Source: Aeromonas popoffii (GTDB lineage Bacteria; Pseudomonadota; Gammaproteobacteria; Enterobacterales; Aeromonadaceae). From it: a stretch of DNA of 64,000 nt. The stretch is taken from NCBI RefSeq assembly GCF_000820025.1, contig NZ_CDBI01000077.1:942-64941 (forward strand). The letters run 5' to 3'. The first letter of the stretch is position 1. Each line of letters opens with the position of its first letter. Position numbers and translations under genes: made by a program. This document shows positions 19,498-29,528 of the stretch, piece by piece. Below the pieces are notes generated by a model. That model did not search any database and was not told the DNA's origin. It saw nothing but the letters and a program-made list of their open reading frames with translations.

Positions 19498-19528
19498 TGT
19501 TAATACCGCGATGCAAGCCGTCTGCGGC

Positions 19529-20425
19529 TCATTCGGCGGGCTTGTTCTTGCGGCTCGCCTTGAGCTCCAGGAACTCGATGATCTTGCCCGCTACATCCTT
19601 GCCGGAGGCCGCCTCCACCCCTTGCAGGCCGGGGGAGGAGTTGACCTCCAGCACCAGCGGGCCACGGGCACTGCGCAGAATGTCCACCCCGGCCACATCC
19701 AGCCCCATGATCTTGGCGGCCTGCACCGCAGTCGCCCGCTCTTCCGGGCTTATCTTGATCGCCTCGGCCGTGCCGCCACGATGCAGGTTGGAGCGAAACT
19801 CCCCCGGCTGAGCCTGACGACGCATGGCCGCCACCACCTTGCCATTAACCACCAGACAGCGAATGTCGGCGCCGTTGGCCTCGCGGATATACTCCTGCAC
19901 CAGGATGTTGTTGTTGGTCTGAATAAAGGCCTCGATCACGCTCTCGGCGGCCTTCTGGGTCTCGCACAGCACAACACCTATCCCCTGGGTTCCCTCCAGC
20001 AGCTTCACCACCAGGGGGGCGCCCCCCACCATGGTAATGAGATCCGGCACATCGTGGGTGCTGTGGGCATAACCCGTGATGGGCAGACCTATGCCATGGC
20101 GCGACAACAGCTGCATGGCACGCAGCTTGTCGCGGGAACGGGAGATGGCCACCGAGCTGTTGAGGGCCATGGTGTTCATCATCTCGAACTGGCGCAGCAC
20201 GGCGGTACCGTAAAAGGTGATGCTGGCGCCGATGCGCGGGATCACGGCGTCGTAGCTCTCCAGCGCTCGTCCTTCGTAATGAATGGAGGGGCTGTGGGAG
20301 GCGATATTCATGTAGCAGCGCAGGGTGTCGAGCACCTCGACCTGATGACCGCGCGCCTGTGCCACCTCGACCAGACGGCGGGTGGAATAGTTTCTGGGCT
20401 CACGGGATAAAATGGCGATCTTCAT
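19529..20425 (-). CDS. rimK: RimK, alpha-L-glutamate ligase
   Basis: This 298-residue ATP-grasp ligase adds glutamate to the C-terminus of ribosomal protein S6 and can make poly-glutamate. Visible are the N-terminal [12 protein letters not shown]-x-x-x-M at about 140, [13 protein letters not shown] as the ATP lysine and glycine loop, V-Q-E-Y-I, R-x-N-L-H-R-G-G, and the metal ligands in [11 protein letters not shown]. The ATG at 20425 is where similarity begins. It lies on the same strand as metH, but a 240-base gap with a long hairpin separates them. Confidence 0.95.
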   Translation of the reverse strand: MKIAILSREPRNYSTRRLVEVAQARGHQVEVLDTLRCYMNIASHSPSIHYEGRALESYDAVIPRIGASITFYGTAVLRQFEMMNTMALNSSVAISRSRDKLRAMQLLSRHGIGLPITGYAHSTHDVPDLITMVGGAPLVVKLLEGTQGIGVVLCETQKAAESVIEAFIQTNNNILVQEYIREANGADIRCLVVNGKVVAAMRRQAQPGEFRSNLHRGGTAEAIKISPEERATAVQAAKIMGLDVAGVDILRSARGPLVLEVNSSPGLQGVEAASGKDVAGKIIEFLELKASRKNKPAE

Positions 20426-20573
20426 GAAAATTCCGCTAGAAGGCAGTGCCTGGGCAGGATGGGGCGGGAGAGTATAAGGTGCCACAGCGCCAAGACAACG
20501 CCAATTGTTTCTCCTGACAACAAGACAAACCACACAGAACTGCACACTGCAATCCCGTTGTCACCGATATGTC

Positions 20574-20624
20574 AAACGGCGGCTCCAAGCTGGAGTGTCC
20601 ACCAGCCCAAGGATGCCGCCGTTT
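20574..20624. other. Long imperfect hairpin between metH and rimK
   Basis: AAACGGCGGC...CAAGCTGG pairs with CCAGCCCAAGG..GCCGCCGTTT around a short loop. No T-run follows on the minus strand, so it may be an mRNA-processing or Rho-independent-like structure, not a classic terminator. No reading frame overlaps it convincingly. Confidence 0.45.
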
Positions 20625-20664
20625 CTCGTCAAAGATCAACCTGTGTCACGGGGAAGATCACTAT

Positions 20665-23600
20665 TCAGTTCAGGTTTGGTCCCAGCCAGCGTTCTGCTTC
20701 TGCCAGGGTCATCCCCTTACGGACAGCGTAATCCTCGACCTGATCCTGCTGGATCTGCGCCACCGCAAAGTATTTGCTCTCGGGGTGGGAGAAGTACCAG
20801 CCCGACACCGCCGCCCCCGGCCACATGGCGTAGGATTCGGTGAGCTGCATGCCGATGGCCTGCTCCACGCCCAGCAGCTCCCAGATGCTCCCTTTTTCAG
20901 TGTGCTCGGGACAGGCGGGGTAGCCGGGGGCCGGACGTATGCCACGATAGTTCTCGCGGATCAGCTCCTCGTTGCTGAGGGCCTCGTCGGGGGCATAGCC
21001 CCAGTGAACCTTGCGTACCTGTTCGTGCAGATACTCGGCGAAGGCCTCGGCGAGACGGTCACACACCGCCTGGATGAGGATGGCATTGTAGTCATCGTGA
21101 TCGGCTTTGTAGGCATTGGCGATGGCCTCTTCGCCGATGCCGCCGGTCACCGCGAAGGCACCGATCCAGTCGGGCTTGCCGCTCTCTTTCGGCGCCACAT
21201 AGTCCGCCAGACAGTAGTTGGGAAAGCCCTGCTTCTCGCTCTGCTGACGCAGATGATGCAGCACTTTTTTCACTTCGCTGCGCGACTCGTCGCTGTAGAC
21301 CTCAATGCTGTCGCCCACGGCGTTAGCGGGGAACAGGCCGATCACCCCAGCGCAGCGCACACTGCCATCGCACTCGAGTTTGTCCAGCATGGCGTTGGCA
21401 TCGGCAAACAGCTTGGTCGCCTCCTCACCTATGATCTCGTCTTCGAGAATGCGCGGATACTTGCCCGCCAGCTCCCAACTGAGGAAAAACGGCGTCCAGT
21501 CGATGTAGGGGCGCAGCACAGAGACGCGCACGTTCTCGAACGTCTGTACACCCGGCTCGCGGGGCCTGGGCGGTTGATAATTCACCCAGTCCAGCTGCTG
21601 CCGGTTGGCGCGGGCGTGGGCCAGGCTGACCGGCCGGGATCTCGGCTGCTTGCGGGCATGCTGATCACGGGCAACCTCGTACTCCTTGTCGATGCGGGCG
21701 ACAAACGCAGGCTTGAGTTCCGGGTTGAGCAGGCTCTGGGCCACCCCCACCGCGCGCGAGGCGTTGGAGACATAGACCACGGGCTCCGAGTAGTTCTGCT
21801 CTATCTTGACCGCGGTGTGCGCCTTGGAGGTGGTGGCGCCGCCGATCAAGAGCGGCAGCTTGAAGCCCTGGCGCTCCATCTCTTTGGCCACGTGCACCAT
21901 CTCGTCGAGAGACGGTGTGATCAGGCCAGAGAGACCGATGATATCGGCCCCCACTTCCCGCGCCGTTTTGAGGATGGTCTCGCAGGAGACCATGACGCCG
22001 AGATCCACGATCTCGTAGTTGTTGCACTGCAGCACAACGCCGACGATGTTCTTGCCGATGTCGTGCACATCCCCCTTCACGGTGGCGAGCACTATCTTGC
22101 CGTTGCTGTAGCCGCCCTGTTTTTCGGCTTCGATATAGGGCTGCAGATAGGCCACCGCCCGCTTCATCACCCGCGCCGACTTCACCACCTGGGGCAGGAA
22201 CATCTTGCCCGCACCGAACAGGTCGCCGACCACGTTCATGCCATCCATCAACGGCCCTTCGATGACGTGCAGCGGCTTCTCGGCGCCGGCCCGCGCCTCT
22301 TCGGTATCCTCTTCGATAAAATCTGTGATGCCCTTGACCAGGGCGTGCTCCAACCGCTTGCCCACCGGCCAGCTGCGCCACTCCTGATCCCGCGGATCCT
22401 CGGCTTGGGCACCAGCACCGCGATACTTCTCGGCGATGGCCAGCAGATCCTCGGTGGCGCTGTCACTCAAGTTGAGCACCACGGCCTCGACCTTGGCCTT
22501 CAGCTCGGCCGGAATATCTTCATAGATGGCGAGCTGACCGGCGTTGACTATTCCCATGTCCATGCCGTTCTGAATGGCGTGGTAGAGGAAGACCGCGTGA
22601 ATGGCTTCGCGCACCGGCTCATTGCCGCGAAACGAAAACGAGACGTTGGAAACGCCGCCTGAAATCATGGCGTGGGGCAGGTGGGTCTTGATGTCCTTCA
22701 CCGCCTCGATGAAGTCCACCGCATAGTTGTTGTGCTCGTCGATGCCAGTCGCCACCGCGAAGATGTTGGGGTCGAAGATGATGTCTTCCGGCGGGAAACC
22801 AACCTGATCAACCAGGATGCGGTAGGCGCGCTGGCAGATCTCGAACTTGCGGGCACGGGTATCCGCCTGCCCCACCTCATCGAACGCCATGACGATGACG
22901 GCGGCGCCGTAGCGGCGCAGCAGCTTGGCCTGCGCAATGAATTTCTCCTCCCCCTCCTTCATGGAGATGGAGTTGACCACCGGCTTGCCCTGCACGCACT
23001 TGAGGCCCGCCTCCAGCACTTCCCACTTGGAGGAGTCAATCATCACCGGCACCCTGGCTATGTCGGGCTCGCCAGCGATGAGGTTCAGGAAGCGCACCAT
23101 GGCCGCCTCGGCGTCCAGCATCCCCTCGTCCATGTTGATGTCGATGATCTGGGCACCGCTCTCTACCTGCTGCTTGGCCACGTCGAGGGCCTCGTCGTAG
23201 AGCCCCTCCTTGATCAGTCGCTTGAACTTGGCCGAGCCGGTGACGTTGGTCCGCTCCCCCACGTTCACGAACATGGAGTCCGCCGTGATAATAAGCGGCT
23301 CAAGCCCAGACAGCCGGCAGGCCACCGGCAGCTCGGGCAGGGCGCGCGGCTTGATACCCGCCACGGCGTCGCTCATGGCGCGGATGTGGGTTGGAGTGGT
23401 GCCGCAGCAGCCCCCCACCAAATTGAGGAAACCGCTCGAAGCCCACTCGCGGATATGGGCGGCCATCTCGTCGGCATCCAGATCGTACTCACCAAACGCA
23501 TTGGGCAGACCGGCGTTAGGGTGGGCACTGACGTTAGCCTCGCTGATGCGCGACAGCTCTTCGACATACTGGCGCAACTCATCGGGGCCGAGCGCACAGT

Positions 23601-24360
23601 TAAGGCCAAACGAGATGGGCTTTACATGACGCAGTGAGTGATAGAAGGCTTCGGTGGTCTGGCCGGAGAGGGTACGGCCAGAAGCATCCGTGATGGTGCC
23701 AGAGATCATCACCGGCAGGGCATAGCCCAGCTCCTCAAACACCAGATCCACCGCGAAGGCAGCAGCCTTGGCGTTGAGGGTATCGAAGATGGTCTCGATC
23801 AAGATGAGGTCGGCGCCCCCCTCAATCAGGGCGTGAGTCGACTCCGTATACGCAGCCACCAGCTGGTCATAGGTGACGTTGCGCTTGCCGGGATCGTTCA
23901 CGTCCGGCGAGATGGAGCAAGTGCGGTTGGTAGGGCCCAACACCCCGGCGACAAAGCGCGGCTTGGCCGGGTCTTTGGCCGTCCACTCGTCCGCCACGGC
24001 GCGGGCCAGACGAGCGGCCTCGCGGTTGATCTCGGCGGAGAAGGCCTCCATTTCGTAATCGGCCATGGCGATGCGGGTAGCGTTGAAGGTGTTGGTCTCG
24101 AGGATGTCGGCCCCGGCGGCACAATACTGATCGTGGATCTCACGAATGATCCCGGGCCGGGTCAGCACCAGCAGGTCGTTGTTACCCTTGATGTCGGTAT
24201 GCCAGTCGGCAAACCGCTCACCGCGATAATCCGCCTCGCCCAGCTTGTAGCCCTGGATCATGGTGCCCATGGCCCCGTCGATGATCAGGATCCGTTCCTT
24301 GAGACAGGATTCCAGCCTCTTCTTTATGTCCGACTTTTTATTCGACTCTATGCTCGACAC
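20665..24360 (-). CDS. metH: MetH, cobalamin-dependent methionine synthase
   Basis: This 1231-residue enzyme has all four modules. The homocysteine domain (about 20-330) carries the zinc cysteines in G-G-C-C-G-T-T-P. The methyltetrahydrofolate domain (about 355-620) includes V-G-E-R-T-N-V-T-G. The cobalamin domain (about 650-890) includes D-V-H-D-I-G-K-N-I, whose histidine ligates cobalt. The activation domain (to the end) carries [10 protein letters not shown] for S-adenosylmethionine binding. It transfers a methyl group from 5-methyl-THF to homocysteine in the cytoplasm. Length and motif order match E. coli MetH, with no sign of damage. The gene appears monocistronic. I did not find a convincing MetR or MetJ box upstream. 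Confidence 0.98.
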   Translation of the reverse strand: MSSIESNKKSDIKKRLESCLKERILIIDGAMGTMIQGYKLGEADYRGERFADWHTDIKGNNDLLVLTRPGIIREIHDQYCAAGADILETNTFNATRIAMADYEMEAFSAEINREAARLARAVADEWTAKDPAKPRFVAGVLGPTNRTCSISPDVNDPGKRNVTYDQLVAAYTESTHALIEGGADLILIETIFDTLNAKAAAFAVDLVFEELGYALPVMISGTITDASGRTLSGQTTEAFYHSLRHVKPISFGLNCALGPDELRQYVEELSRISEANVSAHPNAGLPNAFGEYDLDADEMAAHIREWASSGFLNLVGGCCGTTPTHIRAMSDAVAGIKPRALPELPVACRLSGLEPLIITADSMFVNVGERTNVTGSAKFKRLIKEGLYDEALDVAKQQVESGAQIIDINMDEGMLDAEAAMVRFLNLIAGEPDIARVPVMIDSSKWEVLEAGLKCVQGKPVVNSISMKEGEEKFIAQAKLLRRYGAAVIVMAFDEVGQADTRARKFEICQRAYRILVDQVGFPPEDIIFDPNIFAVATGIDEHNNYAVDFIEAVKDIKTHLPHAMISGGVSNVSFSFRGNEPVREAIHAVFLYHAIQNGMDMGIVNAGQLAIYEDIPAELKAKVEAVVLNLSDSATEDLLAIAEKYRGAGAQAEDPRDQEWRSWPVGKRLEHALVKGITDFIEEDTEEARAGAEKPLHVIEGPLMDGMNVVGDLFGAGKMFLPQVVKSARVMKRAVAYLQPYIEAEKQGGYSNGKIVLATVKGDVHDIGKNIVGVVLQCNNYEIVDLGVMVSCETILKTAREVGADIIGLSGLITPSLDEMVHVAKEMERQGFKLPLLIGGATTSKAHTAVKIEQNYSEPVVYVSNASRAVGVAQSLLNPELKPAFVARIDKEYEVARDQHARKQPRSRPVSLAHARANRQQLDWVNYQPPRPREPGVQTFENVRVSVLRPYIDWTPFFLSWELAGKYPRILEDEIIGEEATKLFADANAMLDKLECDGSVRCAGVIGLFPANAVGDSIEVYSDESRSEVKKVLHHLRQQSEKQGFPNYCLADYVAPKESGKPDWIGAFAVTGGIGEEAIANAYKADHDDYNAILIQAVCDRLAEAFAEYLHEQVRKVHWGYAPDEALSNEELIRENYRGIRPAPGYPACPEHTEKGSIWELLGVEQAIGMQLTESYAMWPGAAVSGWYFSHPESKYFAVAQIQQDQVEDYAVRKGMTLAEAERWLGPNLN

Positions 24361-24563
24361 CGCTCTTTCCTCTTACATCCATGCAACTGCGTGAACTTCA
24401 TCCTAGCAGCAAACAAATCAAATGGAAATCTAGCCGTCTATCTGTCCGTAATCTCGCTATATATACTCATAAATAGGTAATGAGTAACATGTGACCCCAG
24501 AGTACCCTATGCCCGTCCTCAATAGGGGTACGTGCTTGCTGTTTACTAAAGAGAAAAATAACT

Positions 24564-25841
24564 ATGAGCGTCTACTACACACTCTGCTTCCTGGCAGCGT
24601 TGGCGATCTTCATCGCCTTTGCCAATCAGTATGTTGTGAAGATCCAGACCACCATCGCCATCACCGCCGGATCCATGCTGATCTCCGCGCTGCTGGTGCT
24701 GTTCGGTAAGCTGGGCTGGTTCAATCTCGAACCCCTGGCCGTCAAAACCATGGAGAGCATAGATTTCCAGAATTTCCTGCTGAAGGGGATCTTGGGCTTC
24801 CTGCTGTTCGCCGGTGGTCTCGGCATCAACCTGAAGGCATTGCGTAGCCAGAAGTGGGAAATCACCATTCTCTCCATCGTGGCGACCCTGCTCTCTACCT
24901 TACTCATCGGCTACGGCTTCTGGTTCATCGCCAAGCTGCTGGGCTGGGAGCTGCCGCTGGTCTACTGCATGTTGTTCGGGGCCCTGATCTCCCCCACCGA
25001 CCCCATCGCCGTGCTGGCCATCGTCAAGAAGATGAAGGCGCCCCCCCAGATCGCCATCCAGATCGAAGGGGAATCCCTGTTCAACGACGGTGTCGGTCTG
25101 GTGATCTTCGCCACCGTGTTTGCCGTCGCCTTTGGCGGGGTGGAACCCACCTTCGGCAGCGTGGCCGGCCTGTTCCTGCATGAAGCCCTCGGCGGCATAC
25201 TGTTCGGCGCCGTGCTGGGCCTCATCGCCCACGTGATGATCAGCGCCACCGATGACGGCTCCCTGGAGCTGCTGCTGACCCTGTGCATCCCGACTGCCGG
25301 CTTTGCGCTGGCCAACATGATCGGCGTCTCCGGCGCCCTGGCCATGGTGGTCACCGGTATCATGATCGGCAACTGGACCCGTCACTCCGGCTTCTCCGAG
25401 CAGAGCCGCCATCACCTGGATCACTTCTGGGAGTTGATGGACCAGTTCCTCAACGCCCTGCTGTTCCTGCTGATCGGTCTGGCGCTGGTGTTGCTGGAGC
25501 TCGCCTGGCAAGACTGGATCCTGCTGGTCATCGCGGTTCCCCTCTGTCTGGCCGCCCGCTTCATCAGCGTGTCGCTGCCCTACATGGCCTTCCGCAAATT
25601 CCGCAACTACAACACCTTCTCGGTGCGGATCCTCACCTGGGGCGGTCTGCGCGGTGGTCTGGCCATGGCCATGGCGCTGGCACTGCCTTCCGGTGTCATG
25701 ATGATACCCGAGCACAACGTCGATCTGCGTCAGGTCATACTGGTGATGACCTACTCGGTGGTGATGTTCTCCATCGTGGTGCAGGGCATGACCATTACAC
25801 CTATGATCACCGCCGCCAAGAAGGCCTGCGGCGACTACTGA
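24564..25841 (+). CDS. CPA1-family Na+/H+ antiporter (NhaP-type)
   Basis: This 425-residue integral membrane protein has roughly 12 hydrophobic segments. CPA1 signatures are visible: I-S-P-T-D-P-I-A-V-L at about 148-157, the ion-site E-G-E-S-L-F-N-D-G-V-G (with N-D) at about 170-180, and the late G-G-L-R-G-G-L-A-M-A-M-A motif. Such proteins exchange cytoplasmic Na+ (or K+) for protons in pH and salt homeostasis; the exact ion is not readable. It stands alone, divergent from metH, with its own strong terminator just downstream. Confidence 0.92.
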   Translation: MSVYYTLCFLAALAIFIAFANQYVVKIQTTIAITAGSMLISALLVLFGKLGWFNLEPLAVKTMESIDFQNFLLKGILGFLLFAGGLGINLKALRSQKWEITILSIVATLLSTLLIGYGFWFIAKLLGWELPLVYCMLFGALISPTDPIAVLAIVKKMKAPPQIAIQIEGESLFNDGVGLVIFATVFAVAFGGVEPTFGSVAGLFLHEALGGILFGAVLGLIAHVMISATDDGSLELLLTLCIPTAGFALANMIGVSGALAMVVTGIMIGNWTRHSGFSEQSRHHLDHFWELMDQFLNALLFLLIGLALVLLELAWQDWILLVIAVPLCLAARFISVSLPYMAFRKFRNYNTFSVRILTWGGLRGGLAMAMALALPSGVMMIPEHNVDLRQVILVMTYSVVMFSIVVQGMTITPMITAAKKACGDY

Positions 25842-25872
25842 GTCACCCGCTGACCACTGGTGGCACCATGCA

Positions 25873-25899
25873 AAAGGGCTCCCGACGGGAGCCCTTTTT
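25873..25899 (+). terminator. Rho-independent terminator
   Basis: AAAGGGCTCCC-GAC-GGGAGCCCTTTTT lies 30 bases past the antiporter stop: a perfect stem and a T-run. Confidence 0.9.
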
Positions 25900-26307
25900 G
25901 TGACTGGCGATACCGAAAAAAACGGATTTGATACAAAACCACCAAATAATTGTTTGCTTTTTATTCATATCGAGGAGAGAATGCGCGCCGGCTAGTTAAT
26001 CAGCCCTGTTTATGTTCGCAATGCTTCAACGTTAGATGAATCCTGCCAGTACCTACATAACCTTCCTCTGATTTACTCGCCTTGAGAACCGTCAGGCTGT
26101 CTGCCTGCGTTGCCCGGCTCTCACGGTGCAGACCCGATCTGCCCACCCAATTTGATTTATGCATCAGCATATTCCTTGACAGTGCAGACGCCCGTGACTC
26201 GGGCTGGGTATTCCTGCGCGCTTGTCGACCCCACCGGTTGGCCGCGCCCATTAACCTGAAATTTGCAAAAACAAGGAGCAAACACTTAATTTATATAGAG
26301 AAATACA
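25900..26307. other. Intergenic stretch, no clear gene
   Basis: About 400 bases with no frame that has a ribosome site and protein-like composition. Part is AT-rich (25915-25970). It probably carries the promoter of the small ORF at 26308; no specific motif could be assigned. Confidence 0.4.
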
Positions 26308-26484
26308 ATGATGAAAACCATACATACACACAAGCCCCTGCGTCGTAGCAAGCCCATCAACCTGCCTGTGCAAGAGCAGGATTCCGATGCGTTTCTGATC
26401 CAGTTCAGCACCCGCTTCAGCGGCGGTTTCGCCATCTCCTGTGATGGTATCGCTGGCGAGTTCTCCATCGAAGACCTCAACTGA
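26308..26484 (+). CDS. Small ORF of unknown function (58 residues)
   Basis: An ATG-ATG start opens a 58-codon frame. The protein has a basic N-terminal part (T-H-K-P-L-R-R-S-K-P), a central Q-E-Q-D-S-D-A-F-L-I-Q-F, then a Gly/Ser/Phe-rich segment (F-S-G-G-F-A-I-S-C-D-G) with one cysteine and an acidic end (S-I-E-D-L-N). An ACAAGGAG sequence lies about 34 bases before the ATG, too far to be its ribosome site. A GC-rich stem-loop follows about 35 bases after the stop. Protein-like composition and isolation suggest a real small gene, and the basic/acidic layout could fit a peptide precursor. I do not recognise it. Confidence 0.4.
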   Translation: MMKTIHTHKPLRRSKPINLPVQEQDSDAFLIQFSTRFSGGFAISCDGIAGEFSIEDLN

Positions 26485-26519
26485 TCCTGCCTGCCAACCG
26501 GCAGCGCCCGATGCAGACA

Positions 26520-26545
26520 GGCCGCAACTCACGGCGGCCTCTTTG
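26520..26545 (+). terminator. Possible terminator after the small ORF
   Basis: GGCCGC-AACTCACG-GCGGCC followed by TCTTT. The stem is short and the T-run weak. Confidence 0.35.
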
Positions 26546-27157
26546 CGGCCTTGGTCACCACCCAAGTGACCCCCATCAAGGCAACATCAGCTGATACCAG
26601 CGCAAGGTTGCCACTGACCTGACTTGACCTCCCCTGCCCCGCACGCATCAGCAGATAAAGCCCACAATCTGCAACATGTCCAGTAGCTCCATTCAAGTTG
26701 CATTGGCAAGATAAGCCTCTGTTTTATCTCGCACTGATCACCCCGAAACGATAACCGGCCATAAAGCCATGATGCCTGTAGCACTCAAGGTGTCGCAGGG
26801 CAATGGCAAGCGCCAGACCCGAACCATCAAGACTCTGGATTCGGATTACTTTACGAAAGAGTGACCATGCCCGAGCGCAGCAACTTCTATGTCCTGAAGG
26901 CCCATGACCCATTCTGCCAAGACTGGCGCAAGGGGCTGAACGGACATTCTTCGCCGATCCCGCAGGTTTGATCAGCGAAGCGTAATCATCAGATGTTCGC
27001 GACCCCTTGCCAACCTTGGACACAGGTTCGCAGCTGGCGGCGTTCGCCACTTTTCCCTCTCCCCCGGAAGTAGTCAGTGCTATTTCCCTCTGTTAATCTG
27101 CCCACGGCAACGACCGATGCAGGTTGTTGAATCTCTGACCATTCCCCTGGAGCCCCC
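26546..27157. other. Intergenic region with only tiny open frames
   Basis: About 600 bases without a gene I can support. Two short plus-strand frames lie two bases apart: 26769-26864 (31 codons, double ATG start) and 26867-26971 (34 codons, M-P-E-R-S-N-F-Y-V-L-K). Neither has a strong ribosome site. They may be pieces of one decayed gene in two frames or may be chance. Confidence 0.35.
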
Positions 27158-28363
27158 ATGTCACTGACCAAGCGTAAAACCTCGGCCAAGCGCAAAGCGG
27201 TCGAGCCGCGCCACGATAATCCTGCCCTTGCCTCTTTTCATCGTCAGTGGCAAGACATCGAGAAGCTGCAGGCCAAACTGGCCAAACAGGAGCAGGAGGG
27301 GGCAGGCATCTATCAGCGCTTTGTCAGCGACATTGAACCCCTCGAACGTCAGCAGTGTGCGTTGATTTTTCAGCTTTGCCAGCGGCTGGCCGGATTTACC
27401 GCCCGTAAGAGTTTTACCCAGTGGCAACGCGAGATGCTCCATGACTGGCTCAATGAGTTGATGGAATATCTTGAATCCAACCCGTTTCGGGGAGAGCTGG
27501 ATCTGGAGTCACTCTATATGGCGGTGCAATCGGGCAGTGTCACCCAGCTTGATGAAGCGCAGCTCGAGGCGAGCTGCGACTTTATCACTCACATGCTGCA
27601 AGAGGCGTTCGGTGACAGCCCCGATGATATCGAGGTGCTGCGCGAGATGGTCAGACACCCCGAGAAGCTGCGCGACTATATGAAAGCGCAAGCGGAAATG
27701 AGAAGGGCTGGTGACGCCGGTGCAGCAGAGTGGGATGACGAAGAGCCGGACTTTGCCGAGGAAGCGTTTGCCAGTGATGAGCCATTCGAACGCTGGCAGA
27801 CCCGCCATGACCACGTCCATCCGGACGAGGTCGCCAGGGTTGAGCAGCTGCTCGACAGCTCGACCCTCAAACAGCTCTATCGCAAGCTGGCGATGGCGCT
27901 GCACCCCGACCGGGAGCAGGACCCGGCACAGCGGGATGCGAAGACTCGCATCATGGGGGAGCTCAGCCTCGCTTGGGAACAACGGGATCTGTTTACCCTG
28001 CTGCAACTGGCCCATAGCCATCTGCCCGAGGCAGAAAACCTGCTGAGCGAGGAGAACCTCGCGGCCATCAACCCCGCGCTCAAGCTGAAGATATGTGAGC
28101 TGAAGGTCCGTTACTACGGGGGTACCGAGGGGTTGCAGGGGGCTGTCTTGCATAAGTTCAAACAGAGTTCGAAGAAGAAGACCGATCTCGCGTTCGAGGA
28201 TCACCAGCACTATCTGCAGCGCGACATCAAGCAGCTGCATACACAGTTGGCGACCATCACCACCCTGCAGACCCTCAAGCCATATCTGGCAAAGCGCTGG
28301 GATGAACGCGAGTATGCTGCCTGGGATGAGGCAGCAGGATTTGACGAGATCTTCTTTCGCTAA
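27158..28363 (+). CDS. J-domain (DnaJ-like) protein
   Basis: This 401-residue protein carries a J-domain core near residues 240-290: L-K-Q-L-Y-R-K-L-A-M-A-L-H-P-D-R with the essential H-P-D. The rest is helical and charged, with no glycine/phenylalanine stretch or zinc centre, so it is a class C J-protein that would stimulate an Hsp70 on special clients. An acidic segment (W-D-D-E-E-P-D-F-A-E-E) precedes the J domain. The start is an ATG with GGAG upstream. A remnant of a SWIM-type gene follows on the same strand, and the two were perhaps once an operon. The client is unknown. Confidence 0.8.
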   Translation: MSLTKRKTSAKRKAVEPRHDNPALASFHRQWQDIEKLQAKLAKQEQEGAGIYQRFVSDIEPLERQQCALIFQLCQRLAGFTARKSFTQWQREMLHDWLNELMEYLESNPFRGELDLESLYMAVQSGSVTQLDEAQLEASCDFITHMLQEAFGDSPDDIEVLREMVRHPEKLRDYMKAQAEMRRAGDAGAAEWDDEEPDFAEEAFASDEPFERWQTRHDHVHPDEVARVEQLLDSSTLKQLYRKLAMALHPDREQDPAQRDAKTRIMGELSLAWEQRDLFTLLQLAHSHLPEAENLLSEENLAAINPALKLKICELKVRYYGGTEGLQGAVLHKFKQSSKKKTDLAFEDHQHYLQRDIKQLHTQLATITTLQTLKPYLAKRWDEREYAAWDEAAGFDEIFFR

Positions 28364-28431
28364 GCTCGCCCATCACCCGATGCGCGATATCGCATCCTCT
28401 CACTGCCATCACGCCACAGAAGGAGAGTGCC

Positions 28432-28668
28432 TTGGCCCGCCATGCCACCCATTTCGATGAACTGATCGATATTGCCGAACTGAAAGCGTTAAGTGGTGAG
28501 GCCAGCTTTGCCAAGGGGCTGCAACTGGCCAGCCAGGGGCGGGTTCAACAAACCAGCGACTCCCCAAACCATCACGATACGCTGGTGCAATTTTATCTTG
28601 AGCTGGGAAGGGTGCAGGATGCCTGTGATTGGGTGGCAAACCACAGGATCACCTCCCCCTCTTGCTGA
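28432..28668 (+). pseudogene. Internally deleted SWIM zinc-finger-like gene remnant
   Basis: This frame starts at TTG with an AAGGAG site. The first 38 residues (F-A-K-G-L-Q-L-A-S-Q-G-R-V-Q) look like the beginning of SWIM zinc-finger proteins. The remainder (L-V-Q-F-Y-L-E-L-G-R-V-Q-D-A-C-D-W) looks like a helical-repeat segment from much later in such proteins. The zinc-binding C-x-C...C-x-H part is absent. The frame then ends at a C-rich run (near 28652-28660) beyond which other frames stay open. It is read as a large internal deletion plus frame loss. The family call is from pattern only. Confidence 0.5.
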
Positions 28669-28911
28669 CGCTGGCCGGGCAGATCTTGCCAAGCAATCCT
28701 GTGCTGGGGATGGACACTACTTCCGGACGGCAGGCTGCTATGTGGATGAGGGCCATAACGACGGCTATCAGGCGGATTGCCAATGGGATAATCATGCTGA
28801 TTCCTCATATTATTCAGTCTGTTGCTGCATCAGCCCATGGCTTGCAGAGAGACGATGATGGAGCACGGATTATCAGCGCCAATGCCTGCCAGCAACCACC
28901 ATAAAAGGCTG

Positions 28912-29412
28912 TCAAGCCTGTTCCAGCAGCAGACACTCGTCAGCATCCTCACTCAGCTTGACCAGACGACTGCGCACCAGCCCCAGCTTGGCCAGCAGTG
29001 CCACCGATCGCTCGTTGCCCGGCGTGACGATGGCGACCACTTGCCCAATCCCCAACCGGTTTTTGCCATCGGCAAGGGCGGCCTGCGCCGCTTCTATGCC
29101 GTAACCCTGACCTCGATATTGCGGCAGGAAGGCATAACCGATATCGACCTGCTCCAGGGTATCGCGCTTGATCAAACCGCAGATACCGAGGCTGGCACCA
29201 TCCTCCTTGCGCACCACCAGATAGAGCCCGTGACCATAACGGGCATAGCTGACGGCAGGCCCCTGCTGGATGTAGTTTTCGGCGTCGAGCAGGGTGCGTA
29301 TCCCCCGGTCCCCTATATAGCGATGAAAGTCGGGATCGTTAAGCAATGCGAGAATGAAGGGGGCATCGGCTAGGGTCAGTTCGCGCAGCAGCAGGCGCTC
29401 GGAGAGGATCAT
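28912..29412 (-). CDS. GNAT N-acetyltransferase, RimJ/RimL-like
   Basis: This 166-residue protein starts M-I-L-S-E-R-L-L-L-R-E-L, the typical opening of Acetyltransf_3 proteins. I-G-Y-A-F-L-P-Q-Y-R-G-Q-G-Y-G at about 93-107 supplies the acetyl-CoA pyrophosphate loop, and T-P-G-N-E-R-S-V-A-L-L-A-K-L-G at about 130-144 is the late strand/helix motif. The start at 29412 replaces a much longer frame with no family similarity in its first 76 codons. The substrate is unknown. It stands alone. Confidence 0.85.
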   Translation of the reverse strand: MILSERLLLRELTLADAPFILALLNDPDFHRYIGDRGIRTLLDAENYIQQGPAVSYARYGHGLYLVVRKEDGASLGICGLIKRDTLEQVDIGYAFLPQYRGQGYGIEAAQAALADGKNRLGIGQVVAIVTPGNERSVALLAKLGLVRSRLVKLSEDADECLLLEQA

Positions 29413-29528
29413 GGCAAGGACTCTTTCAGCAAAAAAGGCCCTCAAGACTGCCCCTGCTCCGCCTCGTTGGCAAGGTAAACCCCATGAAAAAGGGCCGCAG
29501 TGCGACCCCGATAGCAAGATGAGCGGAC

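Noticed and set aside
20569..22662. Nearly 700-codon plus-strand frame opposite metH
   Set aside because: His/Gly/Leu-rich composition typical of antisense frames; no domain, no ribosome site.
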